A DNA stretch of 40,022 nucleotides from an uncultured Ruminococcus sp. (lineage in GTDB: Bacteria > Bacillota > Clostridia > Lachnospirales > Lachnospiraceae): positions 1 through 40,022 of the forward strand of contig CAJFGR010000035.1 in the NCBI GenBank assembly GCA_904377845.1, written 5' to 3'. The notes under the pieces were generated by a model. It was not told where the DNA came from, did not search any database, and saw only the letters and a program-made list of their open reading frames with translations. Shown piece after piece: positions 8,268-15,777 of the stretch (positions are counted from its first letter, which is position 1; every line of letters starts with the position of its first letter). The position numbers were made by a program, and so were the translations under genes.

Positions 8268-8945
8268 CTATGTAAAGATCTTTCGGAGTTTCATGATAGG
8301 ATTTGCCTTTGCAGACTCCTTTCGGTTTGCCTGCTGCTGGCGGATCAGTGTGTCCAGCTTGCGGAAATGTTCCTCCTGCTGGCGGTCCCTGGCCTGAAGA
8401 AGATAGTCCATTTCATGCATGACATCAGTAGTCACCGTACTGCTGATGTCTTTTTTTAACACATTATTATTTTCACTTAACACCTCGCGGAACACATCCC
8501 CGAAGAGCGCGCGGATCTGATCAATCTTTTCAAGGGGGATGACAACTTCAGCTGTTTCCGGAGTTGTATCAGGCTGCGCGGGCACTGCGGTCTGCTGCGA
8601 TGCCAGTTCTGCCGCAGCTGCCGCGGCAGGTACGGAAGTCCCGGAAGCCGGCTCTTCTTTCTGTTCTTCGATGGGGGCACTGTTTTCTGTCCCGGATGTT
8701 TTAAGCCTGAGACGTGTGGCTTTCAACTCAGGGATAAGAGGTTTTAAGTCCCTCAGAAGCATTCCTTCATCTTTGAGTTTTTTAATACAGCGGAAAAGCT
8801 GGATATCATCTTTTGTATAATATCGATGGCCCATTTCTGTCCGTCCGATTGTCAGGCCGAGTTCCTCTTCCCAGTATCTTAATACATGAGATTCGACATC
8901 AACCTGCTTTGCGGCTTCAGAAATCATAAATCTGACCTCACCCAT
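8268..8945 (-). CDS. MerR-family HTH protein with coiled-coil tail (RacA-like layout)
   Basis: This 225-residue protein has a MerR-type winged HTH at about residues 5-72 (MISEAAKQVDVESHVLRYWEEELGL, then GHRYYTKDDIQLFRCIKKLK). An Ala/Pro/Glu/Thr-rich linker (about 85-135) follows, then a charged, coiled-coil-prone tail (about 140-225) ending in a basic segment. No ligand or metal cysteine motif is visible. The layout resembles RacA-type chromosome-organising proteins as well as ordinary regulators; which it is cannot be told from sequence. AAGGAGGT (8956-8963, minus) precedes the start. It converges with dnaB and its coding sequence carries a plus-strand terminator. Confidence 0.8.
   Translation of the reverse strand: MGEVRFMISEAAKQVDVESHVLRYWEEELGLTIGRTEMGHRYYTKDDIQLFRCIKKLKDEGMLLRDLKPLIPELKATRLRLKTSGTENSAPIEEQKEEPASGTSVPAAAAAAELASQQTAVPAQPDTTPETAEVVIPLEKIDQIRALFGDVFREVLSENNNVLKKDISSTVTTDVMHEMDYLLQARDRQQEEHFRKLDTLIRQQQANRKESAKANPIMKLRKIFT
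8421..8457 (+). terminator. dnaB terminator embedded in the convergent MerR gene
   Basis: On the plus strand GACATCAGTAGT (8421-8432) pairs with ACTGCTGATGTC (8439-8450), a 12-base-pair stem with one G-U and a 6-base loop, followed by T7 at 8451-8457. No other plus-strand terminator is seen after dnaB, so dnaB mRNA would carry a 3' tail of about 215 bases antisense to the MerR gene. The same bases encode DISSTVTTDV in MerR. Confidence 0.75.
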
Positions 8946-9015
8946 TAATATTTATACCTCCTTATATCAGCCTTACGCGTTGAAAGCAGATGAAAACGCC
9001 CTCAACTTTAATGGT

Positions 9016-9021
9016 ATTATA
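9016..9021 (-). promoter_or_regulatory. -10 element of the MerR gene promoter
   Basis: On the minus strand TGCTATAAT is an extended -10 with TATAAT at 9016-9021. The best -35 is TTGAAG 19 bases further upstream (9041-9046), a long spacing. The leader would be about 65 bases. Confidence 0.55.
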
Positions 9022-9088
9022 GCACAGGCGTGAGGGGACGCTTCAAACAATCGTTCGTCAAATTGTTACCCGATTCCGCATTTATAAT

Positions 9089-9192
9089 AATTCGATTTTT
9101 CGTACTGTCCGCGGATAGGTGAGTCAACCTTTCTGTATTCTTCCTCTTTTCGATTAATTTTTAACTCTAAGCCGGTACGAAAAATCAGAATT
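9089..9192. repeat. 104-base segment bounded by long inverted repeats
   Basis: GATTTTTCGTAC (9094-9105) is the exact reverse complement of GTACGAAAAATC (9175-9186). The match continues outward as AATTC (9089-9093) with GAATT (9188-9192) after a one-base bulge, giving 17 pairs. Inside is a smaller AGGT/ACCT hairpin around 9117-9130. It lies between the MerR promoter and the ferredoxin terminator and contains no gene. It may be a small mobile repeat or a folded RNA. Apart from this, the MerR promoter and the ferredoxin terminator, nothing is seen in 8946-9276. Confidence 0.6.
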
Positions 9193-9197
9193 GACAT

Positions 9198-9243
9198 AAA
9201 AAAGGAGACACTGCCGTGGGTAATTCCCCTGCTGCAGTGTCTC
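9198..9243 (-). terminator. Ferredoxin gene terminator
   Basis: On the minus strand GAGACACTGC (9243-9234) pairs with GCAGTGTCTC (9214-9205), a perfect 10-pair stem, followed by C and six T (complement of A6 at 9198-9203). It lies about 35 bases behind the ferredoxin stop codon. Confidence 0.85.
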
Positions 9244-9276
9244 TTCTGCGTGTGATCACTTTGCGATTTTTATCTA

Positions 9277-9447
9277 TTACTCTGCTGAGATAGCACCTGT
9301 AGGACATGCAGCTTCGCATGCTCCGCAGTCTACACAAGCATCAGCATCGATCTCATATTTGCCATCGCCTTCGGAGATAGCGCCTACTGGACATTCGCCT
9401 TCGCAAGAACCACAGCTTACGCATTCATCACTAATTACGTGTGCCAT
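9277..9447 (-). CDS. 2[4Fe-4S] ferredoxin
   Basis: This 56-residue protein is a clostridial-type ferredoxin, a small soluble electron carrier for anaerobic oxidoreductases. Both cluster motifs are complete: CVSCGSCEGECP (C9, C12, C15, C19) and CVDCGACEAACP (C38, C41, C44, C48), with the internal two-fold symmetry of the family (each followed by xGAIS). The start MAHVIS at 9447 is preceded by AAGGAGGG (9463-9456) at 8 bases; a longer frame upstream is not used because it has no ribosome site and would cover the promoter. It has its own promoter and terminator, so it is monocistronic. Confidence 0.95.
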   Translation of the reverse strand: MAHVISDECVSCGSCEGECPVGAISEGDGKYEIDADACVDCGACEAACPTGAISAE

Positions 9448-9505
9448 AGTATGTACCCTCCTTTTTTTGATTTCCGAAAAAGTCTTGTCCCTTTTCGCTA
9501 CTCCC

Positions 9506-9534
9506 ATTTTAATACAATAAGTTCGAATATACAA
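9506..9534 (-). promoter_or_regulatory. Candidate ferredoxin promoter
   Basis: On the minus strand TTGTAT (9534-9529) and TAAAAT (9511-9506) are separated by 17 bases, about 60 bases upstream of the ferredoxin start. Confidence 0.45.
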
Positions 9535-9548
9535 GAGATTTACTTGTT

Positions 9549-9624
9549 CTAAATTTAGTACTTCCTAGAAAATTTAGAAAAAAATCACTTTCTTTTTTGT
9601 GATTTTGGTGTATGATAGTACAAT
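9549..9624 (+). promoter_or_regulatory. Lipoprotein promoter with AT-rich repeats upstream
   Basis: A possible promoter is TTGTGA (9597-9602), 16 bases, TACAAT (9619-9624). Upstream are the palindrome CTAAATTTAG (9549-9558), a second AAATTTAG at 9570-9577, and the inverted repeat AAAATCAC/GTGATTTT (9581-9588, 9599-9606) overlapping the -35. The repeats lie between divergent genes and could be regulator sites; this is inferred. Confidence 0.4.
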
Positions 9625-9682
9625 GATATGAGATATGCAAGACAGAAAACAGCAGTGTTTTGGGTATATATGGAGGCGCAGT

Positions 9683-10996
9683 ATGAAAAAGAGATCAGTT
9701 GCGGCAGTTCTGCTTGCCGTATGTATGGTGACAGGAATCTGCGGATGCAGTTCCGGAAAGGATGAAGATGTTTTTACAGGGGATACGCCGGAAGTGCCGG
9801 AGTGGCAGGCGAATCTTGATGCGATTACACCGGTGGTCTATGCCAATATTGATGATCTGGCTCTGGAGCCGGGCACCTATATATCTGTGATCGGAAAGAC
9901 GGAAAATTCCTCTTACTGGAAACAGGTGGCCGCGGGAGTACAGCAGGCCGCCGCCGATATTAATGAGAGACTCGGATACAGTGGAGACGATGCTATAAGG
10001 GTGCTTTTTAATGCTCCGGCCGACAATGAGGATATCGATGAGCAGGTTAATATTCTCGATGAGGAGATGGCGAGGTATCCGGATGTAATTGCGATTGCCA
10101 GCATTGATGAAAATGCATCAGAAGTCCAGTTTGACCTTGCCATATCAAACGGAATTCCGATTGTAGCTTTTGATTCGGGCAACAGTTATCAGGGAATTCA
10201 GTGTACCTGCATGACGGATAACAGCAGGGCGGCGGTCACGGGAGCCCAGAAACTCTGTGAAGCTATCGGAGAGAGCGGCGAGGTGGCGCTGATTGTGCCG
10301 GATTCCGTATCCGGCAATGCAAAAGACCGTGTAGCGGCTTTCCAGCAGGAAATTACGGAAAATCATCCGGGGGTATCTGTTGTGGAAACGATCTATATGG
10401 ATCAGATTGATCAGCTTAAGCGCGGGGCTGCAGCAGAAGAGCTGGGTGTCTCGGCCGAAGATCTGGCGGCGTGGACTGCCGAGGCAGCGGGAGAGGAAGA
10501 GGAAGAGGCTCTTGATGCAGCAGAAGCAGATGCTGCAACAGCAGATGACGCTGCACAGCAAGACGGGGACAGCCAGGACAATATATCCGAAGAAGCGAGA
10601 ACACGTCTCGAGGATATCGACTCACTGGCAGAATCTATGAGCGATGAAGATGCAGTTGTTTATTATCTTCAGAAACATCCGGATCTGAAAGGCTGTTTCG
10701 GAACAAATGACGAGACTGTGCTGCTGGGTGCACAGGCGCTGGAAAGTATGGAGAAGACAGAAGACATCGTCATGATGGGATTCGATGCCGGAAGAGATCA
10801 GCTGGATGCTCTTGCAGACGGCAGTATTGACGGACTTGTAGTTCAGAATCCGTTCGGAATGGGGTACGCGACAGTGGTTGCTGCGGCGCGGACGGTTCTC
10901 GAGATCGGGAATGAAGCTCAGGTTGATACCGGATTTGTATGGGTAGATGCCGATAATATGGAAGATGAGAATATACAGGCTATGCTGTATGAATAG
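9683..10996 (+). CDS. Orphan sugar-binding-type (RbsB-like) lipoprotein
   Basis: This 437-residue protein has a lipoprotein signal (basic MKKRS, hydrophobic stretch, lipobox I-C-G-C with lipidated Cys22), so it should sit on the outer face of the membrane. The mature part resembles periplasmic-binding-protein family 4 (ribose/galactose type): SSYWKQVAAGVQQAA, a dispensation of IAIASIDENASEVQFDLAISNGIPIVAFDS, and the later GCFGTNDETVLLGAQAL and VMMGFDAGRDQLDAL. An acidic, Ala-rich low-complexity insert (about 265-305) interrupts the fold. No ABC permease or ATPase is adjacent; a sensor kinase operon faces it across a terminator, so it could feed a sensor, but this is a guess. Start chosen for GGAGG at 9672-9676; the ligand is unknown. 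Confidence 0.8.
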   Translation: MKKRSVAAVLLAVCMVTGICGCSSGKDEDVFTGDTPEVPEWQANLDAITPVVYANIDDLALEPGTYISVIGKTENSSYWKQVAAGVQQAAADINERLGYSGDDAIRVLFNAPADNEDIDEQVNILDEEMARYPDVIAIASIDENASEVQFDLAISNGIPIVAFDSGNSYQGIQCTCMTDNSRAAVTGAQKLCEAIGESGEVALIVPDSVSGNAKDRVAAFQQEITENHPGVSVVETIYMDQIDQLKRGAAAEELGVSAEDLAAWTAEAAGEEEEEALDAAEADAATADDAAQQDGDSQDNISEEARTRLEDIDSLAESMSDEDAVVYYLQKHPDLKGCFGTNDETVLLGAQALESMEKTEDIVMMGFDAGRDQLDALADGSIDGLVVQNPFGMGYATVVAAARTVLEIGNEAQVDTGFVWVDADNMEDENIQAMLYE

Positions 10997-11029
10997 GATG
11001 AGGAGATCCGGTTCATTCGGCACGCCGTG

Positions 11030-11084
11030 AATAAAGAAGACTCAGGTACGGGGAAGTTTTTCCTGTGCCTGAGCCTTCTTTATT
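11030..11084. terminator. Bidirectional terminator between convergent operons
   Basis: AATAAAGAAG (11030-11039) pairs with CTTCTTTATT (11075-11084), and after one mismatch CTCAGGTAC (11041-11049) pairs with GTGCCTGAG (11065-11073). The stem is about 19 pairs, with A/T-rich bases that serve as a U tract in both directions. It separates the lipoprotein gene from the histidine kinase operon. Confidence 0.75.
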
Positions 11085-11128
11085 GTTTCACAGGAGTCTG
11101 TGGGGTATAGTATATTCCGGTGAGGTGA

Positions 11129-12535
11129 TTACATTACTCTGCTGAGAGAAAAAATAAATTCGGTGCCGACCCCTTCGGTGCTGATGACGTTGATATGTTC
11201 ATCGTGGGCCTGTATAACTTCTTTTACAATAGACAGTCCGAGACCGGTGCCTTTCTTGTCCCGGCCGCGGGAAAGATCGGATTTGTAAAAGCGTTCCCAG
11301 ATCTTGTTCAGATCCTTACGGGGGATACCGATACCGTGATCCTTTACCGAGATATATACTTTCTCGTTTTTGACGCTCACCTCAATCGTAATAGAAGATT
11401 CATTTTCGCTGAATTTGATTGCATTATCAATCAGGTTGTAAAGTACCTGCTGGATCTTCCGCTTATCAGCGTAGACAATGACCGGAGCAGGCATCAGAAG
11501 CAGCTCCACGGAAATGTGTTTCGGAGTGCATACCGCCTCAAATGAAGCGGCGGTTCCCTTGATAACTTCCTGGATGTCAAATTCTGTCTTGTTAAGCATC
11601 AGTTCCTTAGTGTCAAATTCATTTAAGGTCAGCAGGTCTCCGGTAAGGTCGGTAAGACGTTCGGTCTCAAAAAGGATAATCTTCAGATATTTTCCGTACA
11701 GTTCCGGCGGAATCGTTCCGTCGGCCATTGCTTCCACATAGCCTTTCATAGAGGTGAGAGGAGAGCGGAAGTCGTGGGAGACATTTGCCACGATCTTTTT
11801 CTGATAGTCATCCATATCTTTAAGCTGTGCCGCCATATAGTTGAGCGAAGCGGACAGATATCCCATTTCATCGTGGGTGTATACGGGGATCTCGTAGTCG
11901 AGATTACCCATGGCGTACTGCTGTGCTGCCTCGGATATCTTCCTCAGAGGACGGTACACAAAGAACTGGAATCCGATCAGGAAGATGAAGGAAAGCAGAA
12001 AAATGACGCCCAGTGAAATATATATGGTGTTCATGACAGGACGGCATCGGTCATTGATATTGGAAACCGGGCTGTGGATCAGCAGGTAGCCTTTTGTGGA
12101 GAAGCCTTCTGTCACGGGAGCCATCACGGTTATGACTTCCTCGTCAAAGTATCCGTGGTAAGTGCCGGAGATATACTGGTTTCCGCCGATCTCCGCAGGA
12201 TTGAAATCCTCGATTGCGTCCGGGGACGATGTGTTCTCCAGATTGGATGACGTGATCATTACACCGGAAGCGTCCACAAACCACAGGGAGGATTCCAGAT
12301 AAAGTCTCATGGCGGCAAGCTGTGACTGTACCGCATAGAGGGATGAGTCGTCCGAGAAGTAGGAGGGAAGATAATCGCTGGCAATCAGGGTCGCTTCCCT
12401 GTAAAGAATCTGGGACGAATCCTCCATAAACCTGTTTGTCACAAGCTGGGCAGTGAGGGTTGCGGTTGTAAAGATGCACAGAAACCCAAAGATGATATAA
12501 AGTGCGATAAATTTCAGGTGAAGGATACTTTTCAT
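11129..12535 (-). CDS. Membrane sensor histidine kinase (HAMP)
   Basis: This 468-residue kinase has an N-terminal membrane segment (about 9-31), an extracytoplasmic sensor region (about 35-165), a second membrane segment (171-194), a HAMP linker (about 195-245), a dimerisation domain with the phospho-acceptor His254 in VSHDFRSPLTSMKGY, and an ATPase domain with N box NLIDNAIKFS, G1 GIGIP and G2 GTGLGLS (429-435). It would pass phosphate to the response regulator encoded just upstream. The stimulus is unknown. It is the last gene of the mutS2 operon, 29 bases behind the regulator; GGAACGGAGCC precedes the start. Confidence 0.93.
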   Translation of the reverse strand: MKSILHLKFIALYIIFGFLCIFTTATLTAQLVTNRFMEDSSQILYREATLIASDYLPSYFSDDSSLYAVQSQLAAMRLYLESSLWFVDASGVMITSSNLENTSSPDAIEDFNPAEIGGNQYISGTYHGYFDEEVITVMAPVTEGFSTKGYLLIHSPVSNINDRCRPVMNTIYISLGVIFLLSFIFLIGFQFFVYRPLRKISEAAQQYAMGNLDYEIPVYTHDEMGYLSASLNYMAAQLKDMDDYQKKIVANVSHDFRSPLTSMKGYVEAMADGTIPPELYGKYLKIILFETERLTDLTGDLLTLNEFDTKELMLNKTEFDIQEVIKGTAASFEAVCTPKHISVELLLMPAPVIVYADKRKIQQVLYNLIDNAIKFSENESSITIEVSVKNEKVYISVKDHGIGIPRKDLNKIWERFYKSDLSRGRDKKGTGLGLSIVKEVIQAHDEHINVISTEGVGTEFIFSLSRVM

Positions 12536-12564
12536 GTTTCAGGCTCCGTTCCATTTAAAGTAGA

Positions 12565-13266
12565 TTATTTTGTTTCAAATTTGTATCCGATGCCCCAGAC
12601 TGTACTCAGACTCCAGTGAGGGTGATCCTTGATCTTCTCACGGAGACGTTTGATGTGTACATCGACCGTACGCGTGTCGCCCACATATTCGTATCCCCAG
12701 ATCCGGTCAAGGAGCTGCTCTCGTGTAAAGACCTGGTTCGGAGAAGAGGCAAGGCAGTAGAGGAGTTCCAGCTCCTTGGGAGGCATTTCCACGTGTTTTC
12801 CGTCGCAGACGACAGAGTAGTTGGTAAGGTTAATGACCAGTCCTTCATATTCTGCACATTTGGCTTTTTCCCTGCCGCTGTCATCTGACTTGGCGGGCTG
12901 GTAGCGTCTCAGGACTGCACGGACGCGGGCCACCATTTCCTTGGAGTCGAAAGGCTTCATGATATAGTCGTCGGCTCCGAGTTCCAGTCCCAGCACCTTG
13001 TCAAATACTTCACCTTTGGCGGAAAGCATAATGATCGGCGTGGCAGAACGGGCGCGTATCTCGCGGCATACCTGATAACCGTCTATTCCCGGGAGCATCA
13101 GATCCAGAAGAATCAGGTTCGGCTGGTATGTGTCAAAGGCTGTCAGTGCATCTTCGCCGTTGTATACGATCTTTGTGTCGAAACATTCTTTGGTAAGATA
13201 AAGTGAAATAAGTTCTGCAATATTTTCGTCATCGTCGACGATCAGGATCTTCTGTTTCCCTATCAT
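12565..13266 (-). CDS. OmpR/PhoB-family response regulator
   Basis: This 233-residue regulator has a receiver domain (1 to about 120) with acidic pocket D11-D13, phospho-acceptor D55 (LILLDLMLPG), S82 and K104 (MKPFD). The C-terminal winged-helix DNA-binding domain (about 135-230) shows PPKELELLYCLASSPNQVFTRE and DVHIKRLREKI. All key residues are present. It pairs with the downstream histidine kinase. The AAAGGAGGA ribosome site lies at the end of mutS2, 13 bases away, suggesting one transcript. Target genes are not evident. Confidence 0.95.
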   Translation of the reverse strand: MIGKQKILIVDDDENIAELISLYLTKECFDTKIVYNGEDALTAFDTYQPNLILLDLMLPGIDGYQVCREIRARSATPIIMLSAKGEVFDKVLGLELGADDYIMKPFDSKEMVARVRAVLRRYQPAKSDDSGREKAKCAEYEGLVINLTNYSVVCDGKHVEMPPKELELLYCLASSPNQVFTREQLLDRIWGYEYVGDTRTVDVHIKRLREKIKDHPHWSLSTVWGIGYKFETK

Positions 13267-13279
13267 GTTATGTCCTCCT

Positions 13280-15649
13280 TTACTTCAGCTCTACAATGGT
13301 TACGCCGGCGTCCCCCTCGCCGAATTCGGCAAGATGATAGGACTTGACGTGTTTCTGCCTGCGCAGATATTCGTGAATCCCTTTCCTCAGGGCTCCGGTT
13401 CCTTTCCCGTGAACCACTCTCACTGTGTTCAGATGTGAGAGCAGGGCGTCGTCCAGATATTTGTCCAGCTCGGCGACCGCTTCGTCCACTGTTTTCCCGA
13501 GCAGATTGATCTCGGGGCTGACGGAGAGGGATTTGCTCATGCCGATTTTCCCTCTGGATGTCCGGCTCATTTTCTTCGGTGTGTACGGGGACGGCTCTTC
13601 CACGATTTCCAGGTCGGAAATGTTGACCTGAGACCGGAGTATCCCCATCTGTACCGTGACATTTCCCCGGGAATCCGAAAGAGACTGTACGGTTCCTGTA
13701 AGATTCATGCTCAGAACTTTTACTGTTTCCCCCAGTTTGAACTCTTCGGGTTTATGCGTCTTTTTCGCCTTGCGGGGAGCAGCCGCAGGTGCGGTGTCCT
13801 TGATCTTTTTACGCAGACGTTCCCGCTCTTTTTCCATCTCTGCGGCAGAGATATTTTCTTTGCCGAATTTGTGGAAGTTGCGAATTGTCTCATCGGCCAC
13901 TTCTTTTGCTTCGCGCAGAATAGCGTTGGCCTTTTCATTCGCTTCCCGGATGATGCGGTCTCTCTGTTCATCCAGCTTCTCCTGCCGTTTTTCAGCCTGC
14001 TGTTTGAGCGCTTCCGTCTCGCGCCTGTAGGCGGCGATTTCCTCCCGTTCTTTCTCTATCGTGCGGCGGCTTGTCTCAAGATCCGTGAGCAGGTCCTCGA
14101 ACGAGATATCCTGTTCGCTGAGACGTTTCCTGGCGTCTTCTATAATGAAATCCGGAAGCCCGAGCTTGCCGGAGATGGCGAAAGCATTGCTCTTTCCGGG
14201 GATTCCGATCAACAGCCGGTAGGTTGGGCGGAGACTCTCCACATCGAACTCACAGCAGGCGTTCTCCACGCCCGGAGTGGAAAGCGCGTAGACTTTCAGC
14301 TCGCTGTAGTGTGTAGTTGCCATTGTGCGTATATTTCTCTCGTGAAGATACGAGAGAATGGATGTGGCAAGGGCGGCGCCCTCTGTCGGGTCTGTTCCCG
14401 CGCCCAGCTCATCAAAGAGAACGAGGGAATGCTCATCTACCTTTTTCAAAAAGGAAACAATATTTGTCATATGGGAAGAAAAGGTACTCAGGCTCTGCTC
14501 GATGCTCTGTTCATCCCCGATGTCGGCATATACCTGGTGAAAGACAGCGAGTTCCGAACGGTCCCCGGCAGGGATATGGAGACCTGCCTGTCCCATTAAT
14601 GTAAATAGCCCTACAGTTTTCAGCGAGACAGTTTTGCCTCCTGTATTCGGCCCTGTAATAATAAGAAGGGTAAAATCTTCTCCCAGTGATACAGTGATGG
14701 GAACGACCGTTTTTTCATCGAGCAGGGGATGGCGCCCTTCTCTTATGCGGATGCGCCCTTCATCATTCAAAATCGGCCGGCTGCCTTTCATGGACAGCGC
14801 AAGTGCACCGCGGGCAAATATAAAATCGAGGTCTGTCATTGCGCGGTAATCTGCACGGATTTCTTCGATATACTGGGCTGCTTCTTCGCTCAGCCGGGCA
14901 AGAATCACCTGAATCTCTTCCTGTTCTTTTGCATAGAGCTCTTTGAGATCGTTGTTGAGCTTCACTACTGCCATAGGCTCGATAAAAAGTGTAGATCCTG
15001 TAGAGGACTGATCGTGGATGAGCCCCTGTACCTGCGAGCGGTATTCTGCTTTCACGGGGATACAGTACCTGTCGCCTCTCATGGTAATGATAGGATCCTG
15101 CAGATAGGTTCGCAGAGAGCCGTTTACAAGTCCGTTCAGTGTTGAGTGAATCCGGTCGTTGATTCCGCTTATACTGCGCCGGATGTGCTTCAGCGTGCTG
15201 CTCGCATCATCACTGATTTCGTCCTCTGATAAGATGCAGGATTCGATCTCGTTTGACAGCGGAGTCAGAGGATCCAGCTGGTCAAAGTATGTGTCCAGGC
15301 AGTCGGCTGCATCTTCCTGCGTATCGTGTCTGCCGTAGGATTTTGCGCGGGCCGTGTTGGCCAGAAGGCGGCAGATGCGAAGCAGTTCCGATATGCTCAG
15401 GGCACCGCCGATTTCCAGCCTTTTCATAGATTCTTCCACAGGAGCGGCATCAGAAAAGGAGATTCTGCCTTTTCGCACAATGCGGGTGTACGCCGCTGCG
15501 GTCTGCTCCTGGAATGTATTAATTTTGTCCAGATCCGTCATTGGCTTTAAGCGCCGGCACAGCTGGCGGCCGCGGAAAGATCCGGCTTCTTCTTCCAGAC
15601 GGGAGATAATTTTGTCAAATTCAAGTTTTGTAAGCGTTTTCTGATTCAT
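13280..15649 (-). CDS. mutS2: Endonuclease MutS2 / ribosome collision factor
   Basis: This 789-residue protein is MutS2: a MutS-like core lacking the mismatch-recognition domain, an ABC-type ATPase with Walker A ITGPNTGGKT (331-340) and Walker B LVLFDELGAGTDP (409-421), a long Arg/Glu/Lys coiled coil (about 510-610), a KOW-like segment (about 635-680) and a C-terminal Smr nuclease domain (about 712-789; VRVVHGKGTGALRKGI). The family is known for anti-recombination in some species and rescue of collided ribosomes in B. subtilis. It is the first gene of an operon with a two-component system, an unusual partnership. Start: AGGGGAAGCT precedes ATG 15649. Confidence 0.95.
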   Translation of the reverse strand: MNQKTLTKLEFDKIISRLEEEAGSFRGRQLCRRLKPMTDLDKINTFQEQTAAAYTRIVRKGRISFSDAAPVEESMKRLEIGGALSISELLRICRLLANTARAKSYGRHDTQEDAADCLDTYFDQLDPLTPLSNEIESCILSEDEISDDASSTLKHIRRSISGINDRIHSTLNGLVNGSLRTYLQDPIITMRGDRYCIPVKAEYRSQVQGLIHDQSSTGSTLFIEPMAVVKLNNDLKELYAKEQEEIQVILARLSEEAAQYIEEIRADYRAMTDLDFIFARGALALSMKGSRPILNDEGRIRIREGRHPLLDEKTVVPITVSLGEDFTLLIITGPNTGGKTVSLKTVGLFTLMGQAGLHIPAGDRSELAVFHQVYADIGDEQSIEQSLSTFSSHMTNIVSFLKKVDEHSLVLFDELGAGTDPTEGAALATSILSYLHERNIRTMATTHYSELKVYALSTPGVENACCEFDVESLRPTYRLLIGIPGKSNAFAISGKLGLPDFIIEDARKRLSEQDISFEDLLTDLETSRRTIEKEREEIAAYRRETEALKQQAEKRQEKLDEQRDRIIREANEKANAILREAKEVADETIRNFHKFGKENISAAEMEKERERLRKKIKDTAPAAAPRKAKKTHKPEEFKLGETVKVLSMNLTGTVQSLSDSRGNVTVQMGILRSQVNISDLEIVEEPSPYTPKKMSRTSRGKIGMSKSLSVSPEINLLGKTVDEAVAELDKYLDDALLSHLNTVRVVHGKGTGALRKGIHEYLRRQKHVKSYHLAEFGEGDAGVTIVELK

Positions 15650-15682
15650 AGCTTCCCCTTATAAATAGTATGTGCTCATAAC

Positions 15683-15688
15683 ATTTTA
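15683..15688 (-). promoter_or_regulatory. Possible -10 of the mutS2 operon promoter
   Basis: On the minus strand TAAAAT (15688-15683) lies 34 bases upstream of the mutS2 start. The -35 at 17 bases is TTTTCT, a poor match, so the call is weak. Confidence 0.35.
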
Positions 15689-15726
15689 CCCCATTCTCGG
15701 AATAAAGAAAAGTGTTTTCCAAATGA

Positions 15727-15755
15727 TTGAACTATCCTGACGAATCGGTTATACT
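15727..15755 (+). promoter_or_regulatory. SigA-type promoter of the HtrA-like gene
   Basis: TTGAAC (15727-15732), 17 bases, TATACT (15750-15755). Transcription would start near 15762, at the GGAGG ribosome site, so the leader is very short. This rules out the in-frame TTG at 15727 as the start codon. Confidence 0.75.
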
Positions 15756-15777
15756 AGAATCTGGAGGAAACAGATCC

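Noticed and set aside
9089-9192. Insertion sequence
   Set aside because: No transposase frame and no clear target duplication; kept only as an inverted-repeat segment.
9448-9534. Longer ferredoxin start at 9534
   Set aside because: It would translate through the promoter and ribosome site; the family starts near MAHVIS.
15727-15777. Upstream start for the HtrA-like gene
   Set aside because: The TTG at 15727 is the -35 element; GGAGG and ATG at 15778 fit.
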